From a virus, in IMG/VR virus record IMGVR_UViG_3300044619_000420, positions 1-22,728 of that record: 22,728 bases of DNA. The stretch is one strand, 5' to 3'. Position 1 is the first letter of the stretch. The number at the start of each line of letters is the position of its first letter. Made by a program: the position numbers and the translations under genes. The notes under the pieces were generated by a model that made no database searches, was not told the DNA's origin, and worked only from the letters and a program-made list of their open reading frames with translations. Positions 14,658 to 20,263 of the stretch are shown here, piece by piece.

Positions 14658-14882
14658 ATGAAAAACCCCGCCGAAACTCTCGCATGGATTACCGATGCGC
14701 TGGCATCTGGTAAGACTATCTATGTTGCTACCGCGTGGCGCGTTACTAAAGTAACCCCGAAAACTGCTCAGCAGTTTGCTGACGCTGGCCGTCCGATTTT
14801 TAAAGCGTCCGAAAAGTCTTTATATATGTCTGTCGGTCGCCGTTATGACTGCATCGACTATTGCCAGATTACCGCCCAGTAA
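14658..14882 (+). CDS. Small hypothetical early protein, 74 aa
   Basis: Starts MKNPAETLAWITDALASGKT and ends SVGRRYDCIDYCQITAQ. A mixed alpha/beta fold is likely: an N-terminal helix followed by strands (TIYVATAWRVTKV) and a helix ending in ADAGRPIFKASEKSLYM. The closing 'xxxCIDYCxIT' pattern occurs in small phage proteins of unknown function. I chose the ATG at 14658 because TTGGAG lies at good distance before it. An upstream in-frame ATG at 14559 would place the start before the promoter. First gene of the rightward operon. Confidence 0.75.
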   Translation: MKNPAETLAWITDALASGKTIYVATAWRVTKVTPKTAQQFADAGRPIFKASEKSLYMSVGRRYDCIDYCQITAQ

Positions 14883-14903
14883 CCACACCGGAGACAACAC
14901 GCC

Positions 14904-15035
14904 ATGAAATTTTCTAACCTTCTATTTTGCTGCTCCGCGATTCTCACATTCGGCGCATGGATGGGAGCCGCTACTATCGGCCTCGCATTGTTCGCGCAAG
15001 TGAGTGCAATCATCTGCCTTGCATTGAACGACTGA
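14904..15035 (+). CDS. Small membrane protein, 43 aa
   Basis: Begins MKFSNLLFCCSAILTFGAWM and is hydrophobic almost throughout, with a second hydrophobic stretch ATIGLALFAQVSAIICLAL. It could cross the inner membrane once or twice, or act as a signal-anchored peptide with a Cys pair near the lipobox position (not a good lipobox). A strong GGAGACAA ribosome site precedes it, the same one found before the exported protein at 16530. Function unknown; small early phage membrane proteins sometimes act in exclusion or lysis timing, but nothing here proves that. Confidence 0.6.
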   Translation: MKFSNLLFCCSAILTFGAWMGAATIGLALFAQVSAIICLALND

Positions 15036-15082
15036 CCTGCTGTAACCTAATCTCGTACACTCTACTAAAGGAAACTAACACC

Positions 15083-15367
15083 ATGACGACCGACACCAAG
15101 TACAACGGATGGACTAACTACGCCACATGGCGCGTTGCGCTAGAGATATTCGACTGTCTGGACATCCGCGACCTGTACCCGACCGAAGTTGCCGACGACG
15201 ACGCCTATGGCCTTGGCCAACTGTTGGAAGAATACGCCGATAGCGTGGTCACGCAGGACGGCTCGTTAGAAGGCCTCGCCGTCGACTACGCGCGCGCCTT
15301 CCTAAAGGATGTCAACTGGCACGAAATTGCCGAGCACATGCTTGACGATATCAAGGCGGAGGGCTGA
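15083..15367 (+). CDS. NGWTNYATW-type phage protein, 94 aa
   Basis: Starts MTTDTKYNGWTNYATWRVAL. The NGWTNYxTW signature is widespread in small phage and plasmid proteins (a family of unknown function, possibly the one recalled as DUF7249). The rest is acidic and helical (EIFDCLDIRDLYPTEVADDD, QLLEEYADSVVTQ, FLKDVNWHEIAEHMLDDIK). I chose the ATG at 15083 because AAAGGA lies just upstream and the signature starts here; the frame is open further left but overlaps the membrane-protein gene. Its last codons and intergenic bases (15346-15370) are nearly identical to those ending the next gene. Confidence 0.8.
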   Translation: MTTDTKYNGWTNYATWRVALEIFDCLDIRDLYPTEVADDDAYGLGQLLEEYADSVVTQDGSLEGLAVDYARAFLKDVNWHEIAEHMLDDIKAEG

Positions 15368-15370
15368 ACC
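15346..15370 (+). repeat. Gene-junction repeat, copy 1 (24/25 identical to 15679-15703)
   Basis: This 25-bp stretch covers the last codons (DIKAEG), the GGAGGG ribosome site, the stop and AACC just before the next start. The second copy has the same role one gene further on and differs at one base (C/A). It therefore behaves like a reusable stop-plus-initiation cassette. Confidence 0.75.
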
Positions 15371-15700
15371 GTGACCATGCAACTGCAAGTAACCCAGAAA
15401 GGCGCGCTCTACACCGCCGAATGCGCCCGGTGCGGCGCGACGCTATATAGCCACGAGTGGGCAACATTCGACCATAACGACCGGCGCGATGCGATGCAGG
15501 ACGGGACGCTGCGGTGTGATGAATGCAGCACCGGCACGGCTGACCCGGAGAGCTTCGGCGCGATGCCGGGGCGGTACTATGCGGCGCGGTATTCGATGCC
15601 GGGTTATCTCGATTGCACGGATTGGCAATATGGGAAGAACCGCCGCGCCTTGGTGCGGGATGTTCGGGACATGTTCGGCGATATCAAGGAGGAGGGCTGA
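15371..15700 (+). CDS. Putative zinc-ribbon protein, 109 aa
   Basis: Two CxxC pairs, ECARCGATLY (Cys18, Cys21) and LRCDECSTG (Cys49, Cys52), are spaced like a small zinc ribbon. The second half reads AMPGRYYAARYSMPGYLDCT, DWQYGKNRRALVRDVRDMFG. I prefer the GTG start at 15371: the duplicated junction before it is identical to the one before the next gene, where the codon in this position is ATG, and the GGAGGG spacing (7 bases) is right. An ATG two codons later is the alternative. Role unknown; zinc ribbons of this size often bind nucleic acids or proteins. The DWxYGxNxRxLxRxxRDMFGD end occurs in other small phage proteins. Confidence 0.75.
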   Translation: MTMQLQVTQKGALYTAECARCGATLYSHEWATFDHNDRRDAMQDGTLRCDECSTGTADPESFGAMPGRYYAARYSMPGYLDCTDWQYGKNRRALVRDVRDMFGDIKEEG

Positions 15701-15703
15701 ACC
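15679..15703 (+). repeat. Gene-junction repeat, copy 2
   Basis: Counterpart of 15346-15370. It encodes DIKEEG, the stop, the GGAGGAGGG ribosome site and AACC before the ATG at 15704. The single base difference from copy 1 makes the ribosome site longer here. Confidence 0.75.
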
Positions 15704-16063
15704 ATGGCTCACAAGAAGTACGCTCGCATTTGTTCGGAGTGCGGCAAGGGCATGAACGAGGGCTACTGTTTCGACGGTGGTAGGGCTTACTACTGCAGCG
15801 ACGAGTGCTTGCATAAGCACTTCACTCCCGAGGAATGGGAGGACTGGTGCGATGACTGCGAGGGCGATTCTTACTATACAGAGTGGGAGGACGAAGACGA
15901 GGACGAAGTATCCGACAGCGAAAAACTGACCCGCATCGCTATCGCTTTGCGTGCGGCGTATGAGCTAGTCGAAGAAGGCAGCGAGGCGCATGGCTACATT
16001 GCGGAGGCGTTGGCCTACGCCGACGGTGACTTGTCTAGTTTCGATGGGGAGGATAAGGCATGA
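15704..16063 (+). CDS. Cys-rich putative zinc-binding protein, 119 aa
   Basis: Cysteines occur as CSECGKGMNEGYC (10, 13, 22), YYCSDECLHKH (31, 35) and WCDDCEG (49, 52). The 'CSECGKxMxEGYCxxxGxxYYCSDECLHKHxTxEEW' pattern is familiar from many phage proteins and looks like a treble-clef or MYND-like zinc fold. A very acidic stretch (WEDEDEDEVSDSE, about 61-73) and a helical C-terminus (RIAIALRAAYELVEEGSEAH) follow. It probably binds a host or phage protein or DNA; no enzymatic motif is seen. The stop overlaps the next start as ATGA. Confidence 0.8.
   Translation: MAHKKYARICSECGKGMNEGYCFDGGRAYYCSDECLHKHFTPEEWEDWCDDCEGDSYYTEWEDEDEDEVSDSEKLTRIAIALRAAYELVEEGSEAHGYIAEALAYADGDLSSFDGEDKA
16048..16063 (+). 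repeat. Coupled stop-start repeat, copy 1 (identical to 16260-16275)
   Basis: GGAGGATAAGGCATGA encodes the last residues (EDKA), the ribosome site and the overlapping ATGA. The same 16 bases end the next gene, with the same function, so two successive gene joints are identical. Confidence 0.7.
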
Positions 16064-16275
16064 GCGAGACACCATTACAGGATGGGGATTATTTGCTCTC
16101 CGAGGGTGCTGCGTGGTTCACCTTGAAAGGATTCTCCATCCGCCTTGTAGGTACCGACGACGGGGTGGTTGTGAATATCTACGCGAACGGACGCGAAATG
16201 GACGACGCATTAGCCACCGCTCAGGCGTTCGATTCTGAAGTCGAAGAGGCCGTCGCAACGGAGGATAAGGCATGA
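16060..16275 (+). CDS. Small acidic hypothetical protein, 71 aa
   Basis: Starts MSETPLQDGDYLLSEGAAWF. Alternating hydrophobic residues (WFTLKGFSIRLVGTDDGVVV, NIYANGREMDD) suggest a small beta-sheet, followed by an acidic helix. The 'DGxYxLxEGAAWFTVxGFSVRIxxTDDGVxVxIY' pattern is common in small phage proteins of unknown function. Both ends use ATGA overlaps, so it is translationally coupled to its neighbours. No further function can be given. Confidence 0.75.
   Translation: MSETPLQDGDYLLSEGAAWFTLKGFSIRLVGTDDGVVVNIYANGREMDDALATAQAFDSEVEEAVATEDKA
16260..16275 (+). repeat. Coupled stop-start repeat, copy 2
   Basis: Exact repeat of 16048-16063. It again codes for EDKA followed by a ribosome site and ATGA overlap, here joining the 71-aa and 76-aa genes. 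Confidence 0.7.
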
Positions 16276-16502
16276 CCGCGCAGCAATGGGTAGTGCTCAC
16301 CCTTACCGGCAACCATTGGGAAAATGTGTGGAGCCTAGACGGTGACCCCGAAACCTTCGACAGTTACGGCGACGCCGACGCCGCATTGGCGGAGCACCTG
16401 CGGGAGTGTCAATGGGCGGTAGCCGCCGGACACCTTGACGACATGCCGACGCGTGACGCGTTCCACATTGCGCCTTGTGTTGATACTTTTTTGACTGCGT
16501 AA
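16272..16502 (+). CDS. Small hypothetical protein, 76 aa
   Basis: Starts MTAQQWVVLTLTGNHWENVW and continues with SLDGDPETFDSYGDADAALA and EHLRECQWAVAAGHLDD. The layout, a short strand pair (WVVLTLTGNHWENVW) and then an Ala/Asp-rich helix, is common in small phage proteins of unknown role. It carries several Trp residues and two Cys. Start overlaps the previous stop as ATGA. The next gene begins 27 bases later with its own ribosome site. Confidence 0.7.
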   Translation: MTAQQWVVLTLTGNHWENVWSLDGDPETFDSYGDADAALAEHLRECQWAVAAGHLDDMPTRDAFHIAPCVDTFLTA

Positions 16503-16529
16503 ACTAAAACCAACTGGAGACAATAGACT

Positions 16530-16886
16530 ATGAAAACCGCAACAATCGCCGCCGCTTTGGTGGCTACCTTGGCTCTGCCCGCCTATGCTGAAATTTTCGC
16601 CACGGCGGGCGTTAAAGGTGACCGTGACGGGCGCACGGTGCTCACGACTGACCCGTGTGAGATTAAATTCGACCTGTTACAAATCGGGCTGAATAAAACC
16701 ACGACCGATGAGATGCGCCGCGCCTTTTACTACACGAGCGACGGTAAAACAAACGAGGGCTGCTGGAAACACGATGCCGGGACGGTGGTGCTGGTGTGGT
16801 CTGTCGAGCAGATTGCGCGCCGGTGGCCGGTGGATAACTTCAAGGTCACCGACAAGAAGGCGAGCGCATGGGACGCGCTCCGATGA
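16530..16886 (+). CDS. Exported (signal-peptide) protein, 118 aa
   Basis: A clear Sec signal peptide starts MKTATIAAALVATLAL and ends in PAYA, with probable cleavage after AYA (about residue 20). The mature part (EIFATAGVKGDRDGRTVLTT, DPCEIKF, GCWKHDAGTVVLVWSVEQIA) has two cysteines that could form a disulphide bond in the periplasm. No enzyme motif is visible. An exported product in an early, non-lysis gene group is noteworthy: superinfection exclusion, envelope modification or a lysogenic conversion factor are possible, all inference. The GGAGACAA ribosome site is the same as before the 43-aa membrane protein. Its stop overlaps the next start as ATGA. Confidence 0.75.
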   Translation: MKTATIAAALVATLALPAYAEIFATAGVKGDRDGRTVLTTDPCEIKFDLLQIGLNKTTTDEMRRAFYYTSDGKTNEGCWKHDAGTVVLVWSVEQIARRWPVDNFKVTDKKASAWDALR

Positions 16887-17008
16887 TGCGCTGGCTATCG
16901 TGGGTGTATCGGCTAGTGCGTCAACTTCGGAAAGCACGCGCCGACGACTGGCGCCGCGTGCCGCCGCCTAACTGGGCGTGCCGGCGCGGTGGCCGTGAGT
17001 ATCTTTAA
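16883..17008 (+). CDS. Tiny Arg/Trp-rich protein, 41 aa
   Basis: Reads MMRWLSWVYRLVRQLRKARA, then DDWRRVPPPNWACRRGGREY and a final Leu. The N-terminus is an amphipathic, strongly basic helix with Trp and Tyr, as seen in membrane-interacting peptides. It overlaps the exported-protein stop as ATGA; this coupling is the main argument that it is translated. No family is recognised. Confidence 0.45.
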   Translation: MMRWLSWVYRLVRQLRKARADDWRRVPPPNWACRRGGREYL

Positions 17009-17025
17009 CAGTATGAGGTGACAGT

Positions 17026-17388
17026 ATGCACAAGCCGTCAGATGACCCGTTCATCGACCCGGAGACCATGTACAAGGGGCTGGCCCCGCCTGGGCCTGTC
17101 CTCTCGCCGGATGAGCTGCGCGCCCTTTTGAGCGAGTACCGCGCGGGGCATAGTACGCCCGCGCCCGCAGTAGGCGACGCCATCGACCCCGACCATTACA
17201 AGGTTGGCGGGATCGAGACCATCGACTACATGAAAGCCAAGAGTACGCCGGAGGAATTTGAGGGATACTTGCGCCTGTCATCGCTCAAGTACCTATCAAG
17301 AGCCGGGCATAAAGGCGAGGCGCTGGAGGATTACCGTAAGGCGCTCTGGTTCGTTACACGGCTCGTTGAGGAGGGCGAGCGTGAGTAA
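17026..17388 (+). CDS. DUF3310-domain protein (possible nucleotide kinase)
   Basis: The second half holds the whole signature: DPDHYKVGGIETIDYMKAKS, then TPEEFEGYLRLSSLKYLSRA and GHKGEALEDYRKALWFVTRL. This is DUF3310, the family to which I recall T7 gp1.7 belongs. gp1.7 phosphorylates dTMP and dGMP and makes T7 sensitive to dideoxythymidine. A role in nucleotide supply for DNA replication would suit the polymerase and primase in this window, but activity in this protein is not shown. The first 50 residues are a Pro-rich linker (LAPPGPVLSPDELRALLSEY). Ribosome site GAGGTG precedes the ATG; the next gene overlaps by 8 bases. Confidence 0.85.
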   Translation: MHKPSDDPFIDPETMYKGLAPPGPVLSPDELRALLSEYRAGHSTPAPAVGDAIDPDHYKVGGIETIDYMKAKSTPEEFEGYLRLSSLKYLSRAGHKGEALEDYRKALWFVTRLVEEGERE

Positions 17389-17554
17389 CCTACACACCGC
17401 CGCCGAGCGCGCGTTGGAGGCGCTCGACAATCTGATACTGGCGTGCGAGCCGCCGACCGACCCTAGCGCGTTAGAGTCGGCGGTAGTGGAGGCGGTGCGG
17501 GCTGCGTCCGTACTAGCCGCCGCTATCCGCTACCCGGATAGGGGGACAGTATGA
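17381..17554 (+). CDS. Small helical hypothetical protein, 57 aa, GTG start
   Basis: Translates as MSNLHTAAERALEALDNLIL, then ACEPPTDPSALESAVVEAVR and ends YPDRGTV. It is almost entirely helical, with Ala/Leu/Glu repeats and a CEPP kink. The GTG start (17381) lies within the last codons of the previous gene behind a GAGGGCGAG stretch. The stop overlaps the next ATG. Small helical proteins of this kind are typical early phage proteins of unknown role. Confidence 0.6.
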   Translation: MSNLHTAAERALEALDNLILACEPPTDPSALESAVVEAVRAASVLAAAIRYPDRGTV

Positions 17555-17730
17555 CCACACAGTACGAGCCTGACCCGTTGGATGATGAGTGGGACAAGAT
17601 GTCGCACACCGCGACAGAGTACCGCGCTGAGATACGGCAACTGCGTGAGCGGTGCTGGCGGTACGCAAAGGAACTGGAAAAACTGCGCGAGGCGTTAGCC
17701 GTGACCCATGCCAAAGCTGACGACCGCTGA
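17551..17730 (+). CDS. Small coiled-coil protein, 59 aa
   Basis: Begins MTTQYEPDPLDDEWDKMSHT and continues with TEYRAEIRQLRERCWRYAKE and LEKLREALAVTHAKADDR. An acidic N-terminus precedes a strong heptad pattern from about residue 20 to 50, so a dimeric coiled coil is likely. The ATG overlaps the previous stop. The preceding GACAGTATG is also found at the start of the DUF3310 gene. Function unknown. Confidence 0.65.
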   Translation: MTTQYEPDPLDDEWDKMSHTATEYRAEIRQLRERCWRYAKELEKLREALAVTHAKADDR

Positions 17731-17911
17731 CTGGTGGACGCGGCGCATCTGCCGATGGATTGACGTAGCGCGCAAGGAGGCGCGCAAGGGGCTTAGGCGG
17801 CGTTATAAGCCGCCCAGTGACCGCCAATTCGTCGCCATTCGATACAATCAACTACAGGCAAAACAGCGTGATGTACTTACTCTTGACTATTGCCGCCGCC
17901 GTCCTCGTTGA
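17708..17911 (+). CDS. Small basic hypothetical protein, 67 aa
   Basis: Starts MPKLTTADWWTRRICRWIDV, followed by ARKEARKGLRRRYKPPSDRQ and ends LDYCRRRPR. It is strongly basic with three Trp residues near the N-terminus, so nucleic-acid binding is plausible. It overlaps the coiled-coil gene by 23 bases, which is longer than other overlaps in this operon, and has only a weak ribosome site (GAGGCG about 13 bases upstream). The stop lies 4 bases before the end of the convergent primase-helicase gene. Confidence 0.5.
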   Translation: MPKLTTADWWTRRICRWIDVARKEARKGLRRRYKPPSDRQFVAIRYNQLQAKQRDVLTLDYCRRRPR

Positions 17912-17936
17912 GTGGCTATTTCCCGACGATAGATAA
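17871..17936 (+). CDS. Possible 21-aa single-span membrane peptide
   Basis: A frame reading MYLLLTIAAAVLVEWLFPDD plus Arg. Residues 2-17 are hydrophobic enough to cross a membrane once, with an acidic C-terminal end. It overlaps both the 67-aa gene and, tail to tail, the primase-helicase. No strong ribosome site is seen (AGG is about 14 bases away), so this is only a possibility. Confidence 0.25.
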   Translation: MYLLLTIAAAVLVEWLFPDDR

Positions 17937-20210
17937 CGCAGGTTCGGCACCCTCCGCCATCCGCCGCAGCTCTGACCGCGCAAGGGTTGCAAACTGAGGG
18001 TGGGCGTATACATGCTTCTTGGTTGGGAACTCACGAGAGTGCAGCCGACCACAATCAACCCACCCAGCATCCCGTAGCGCGTGCATGAGCGCGGCAGGGA
18101 CGACCTTGACGCCGGAGGGTGCCACGCCTTGCAGCCGGTCGCAGATGGCGTAGAACGGCGAGGCAATGACGCCACGGGCAAAGTCGCCCTGGCGTTGACG
18201 GATCATCTCGACAAGGAACGACTCGGCGGTGCTCATCGCCGACTCGATCATGATGATTTTAGCCTCGGTCATGGGCGGCGCAGCGCCGGGGTTGAAGGCC
18301 GACACATCGCGGGCGTCGAGCCACGCGGTGACAGCTTGGAAGCCGCCCGCGTAGTACCAATTCCAGAGCGCGCGCGCCTCAGCGGGCGGCATACGGTCGG
18401 CCTCGCTCCACACGACGAACCAGCGGCGGTCATCCGAAGGGAGGCTGATAGCCGCGCGTTCGTTGCTGAATGACACCACCAGTACGCGGTTCAAAGCATC
18501 GTAAGGGTGCAAGCCCTTGCGGTTGACCGTCAGCAGCTCGGGCGGCGCGGCGATCACGGGCTTGAGGCTGTTTTCAAGCGCGCGGCGGTCTTTAGCCTCG
18601 GCCTGACGCAACTCGTTGATAACGATAACCTCAGATTCCAGCGCGTAGCCCCACTGAGAATTCAGCTCCTCGTTACGCACCGTCGTGACATTGACGCGCT
18701 GGTCGCCGCCGATTGCCCAGAAGAAGGGTGCCCAAAGCGTGTCCTTACCGGAGCCTGGCTTGCCCGCGTGCAGCACGGCATGGTTAATTTTCTGGTTGGC
18801 GTGCTGGCGCTTGTAGGCCATCACATCAAGCACATGCTCGCGTTCGGCGGGGTCGGGAATCATGCGCTCGGCGTGAGCGAGCCACGGACTGACATCGCCC
18901 GCGCTCACCGCAGGCCGCGCGTCGCGCCAGCGGTTGCCGTAGACGACGCCGTTACGGCTGACAAGAATGGACTCGCCAGCGGCGAATGTGACGCCCGCGA
19001 GCACACGCGCGCCCATCGCCTGGCGGTTCTCGTCAAAGCAGACGGACGCTTCGATGCGTCGGTTGTTGTGGATAGAATGGCAGGTCACATGCCGGTACAG
19101 CGCGTTGAACACTCCGCGCGCGATCTCGTGACGCTCGCCTAAGTCGAAATACGCGTCATCGCTGAGAACATACGCGAAACGCTCGTACCACTTGGACTTC
19201 TCGACGCGACCTAGCTCGCGGCGCTCGACTTGGGCGATGACCTCGGCGGCGGTGTCGGGAAACTCCTCGGTTGGGGTGATTTTCGACAAAGCGGCCTCCA
19301 TCTTCTTCGCAAGCAGGTCATCACGCAGGCCGTAGCCCGTCTTAGGGCCGCCCTCGGCCTCGACCCAGCGCAGGAACTTCTCGCTGTTCCAATCGCCGCA
19401 ATGGCCGTGAAAGCAAGTATAACTGCGCGTGACGGGGTGATACCGCCCTTGCGTGTCGGCAGTGGTGTGCTCGGCGTGGTTCGGGCACACGACGCCGTAC
19501 CAGCCCTCGGGGTTGGCCTTGGCGAGCAGCAGCCCGCGCTCCTGTACCCACTCCAACACGCTATCAAGGCCGTCATCTTCGATGGCGATGCCTTGGATAT
19601 GCGCCGTGTCAACCTCGCCAGGCGTAACGCCACAGGCTGTAACAATCTGCGTTACGGTAAACTCGCGGTCGGGGTGGAACTCGGTGAGTACGGCGGCGAA
19701 ATTGTCGCGGCCTTCCTTCAGGTTGACGCTGCCTTCGATGCGGAAATTACGCACCGGATTCACCGCGCCGGGGTCGGTGAACCCAGCCTCGGCCATAGCC
19801 TTAATCGCTGCGCTGAACTCGCCCTTGGTCGGCTGATCGTCAAGCGCGAAGGTGTAGCCCCATTGGAAGTTGCCGGGGCTGGTTTCGAGCTTCCATGTCG
19901 GCTCGATCGGCGGTACCTTGGACTTGGTGCCGATGTCATCCAACACCATAAACGCCACGCGCTCGACGTTGGGCGCCGACGCCGACAGTTTGTCCGTCAT
20001 GCGGTCAACGATGAACGAGCCGGTGTTGGCGTACCACGCCCCCTCGGGGTTGCGCATGTACTTGCCATAAAGACCTGGCGGCCACGTGTAGCGCGGCGTG
20101 CCGTCCTTGTGCTTCAGATGCTCGCCCTTGCGGACGATTGGCACCTGGCGTACAAAAAGAATCACTTCCCCTTCTGGGGCGGTGTTGTTAAGATACTCCG
20201 CGAACTTCAT
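17916..20210 (-). CDS. Primase-helicase fusion: RepB-like AEP primase, zinc finger, SF3 helicase
   Basis: A 764-aa replication protein. The N-terminal part resembles RepB-type archaeo-eukaryotic primases: VAFMVLDDIGTK (Asp91, Asp92), the ETSPGNFQWGYTF stretch (109-121) and RNFRIEGSVNLKEG (154-167), equivalent to the 'R-PGS-N-K' motif. A zinc-finger-like region follows (VCPNHAEH, 241-248, and YTCFHGHCGDW, 264-274). The C-terminal part is a DUF5906-like SF3 helicase with Walker A GKPGSGKD (483-490), Walker B EVIVINEL (527-534), sensor-type SFSNERAAISLPSDDRRWFV (580-599) and a trailing helical domain. It would prime and unwind DNA at the phage origin and probably recognises it, perhaps via the 9-bp repeats (inference). 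The ribosome site is AGGGG. The gene end overlaps the rightward operon and no terminator separates them. Confidence 0.88.
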   Translation of the reverse strand: MKFAEYLNNTAPEGEVILFVRQVPIVRKGEHLKHKDGTPRYTWPPGLYGKYMRNPEGAWYANTGSFIVDRMTDKLSASAPNVERVAFMVLDDIGTKSKVPPIEPTWKLETSPGNFQWGYTFALDDQPTKGEFSAAIKAMAEAGFTDPGAVNPVRNFRIEGSVNLKEGRDNFAAVLTEFHPDREFTVTQIVTACGVTPGEVDTAHIQGIAIEDDGLDSVLEWVQERGLLLAKANPEGWYGVVCPNHAEHTTADTQGRYHPVTRSYTCFHGHCGDWNSEKFLRWVEAEGGPKTGYGLRDDLLAKKMEAALSKITPTEEFPDTAAEVIAQVERRELGRVEKSKWYERFAYVLSDDAYFDLGERHEIARGVFNALYRHVTCHSIHNNRRIEASVCFDENRQAMGARVLAGVTFAAGESILVSRNGVVYGNRWRDARPAVSAGDVSPWLAHAERMIPDPAEREHVLDVMAYKRQHANQKINHAVLHAGKPGSGKDTLWAPFFWAIGGDQRVNVTTVRNEELNSQWGYALESEVIVINELRQAEAKDRRALENSLKPVIAAPPELLTVNRKGLHPYDALNRVLVVSFSNERAAISLPSDDRRWFVVWSEADRMPPAEARALWNWYYAGGFQAVTAWLDARDVSAFNPGAAPPMTEAKIIMIESAMSTAESFLVEMIRQRQGDFARGVIASPFYAICDRLQGVAPSGVKVVPAALMHALRDAGWVDCGRLHSREFPTKKHVYAHPQFATLARSELRRMAEGAEPALSIVGK

Positions 20211-20234
20211 TTTGACCCCTATAGTTGTGTGTTT

Positions 20235-20263
20235 AAGCCCGGCCTAACCCGCCGGGCTTTTTT
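20235..20263 (+). terminator. Strong intrinsic terminator pointing along the plus strand
   Basis: A perfect 9-bp GC-rich stem (AAGCCCGGC / GCCGGGCTT) with a 7-base loop is followed on the plus strand by six T (20258-20263). Read on the minus strand, the stem is followed only by AAAC, so that direction lacks a U-tract. Both flanking genes run on the minus strand. The last T residues overlap the polymerase stop codon. Confidence 0.8.

Noticed and set aside
15024-15053. Possible second promoter TTGAAC - 18 bp - TAATCT before the 94-aa gene
   Set aside because: The hexamers are weak and lie mostly inside the end of the 43-aa gene. The upstream promoter at 14598 suffices for the operon.
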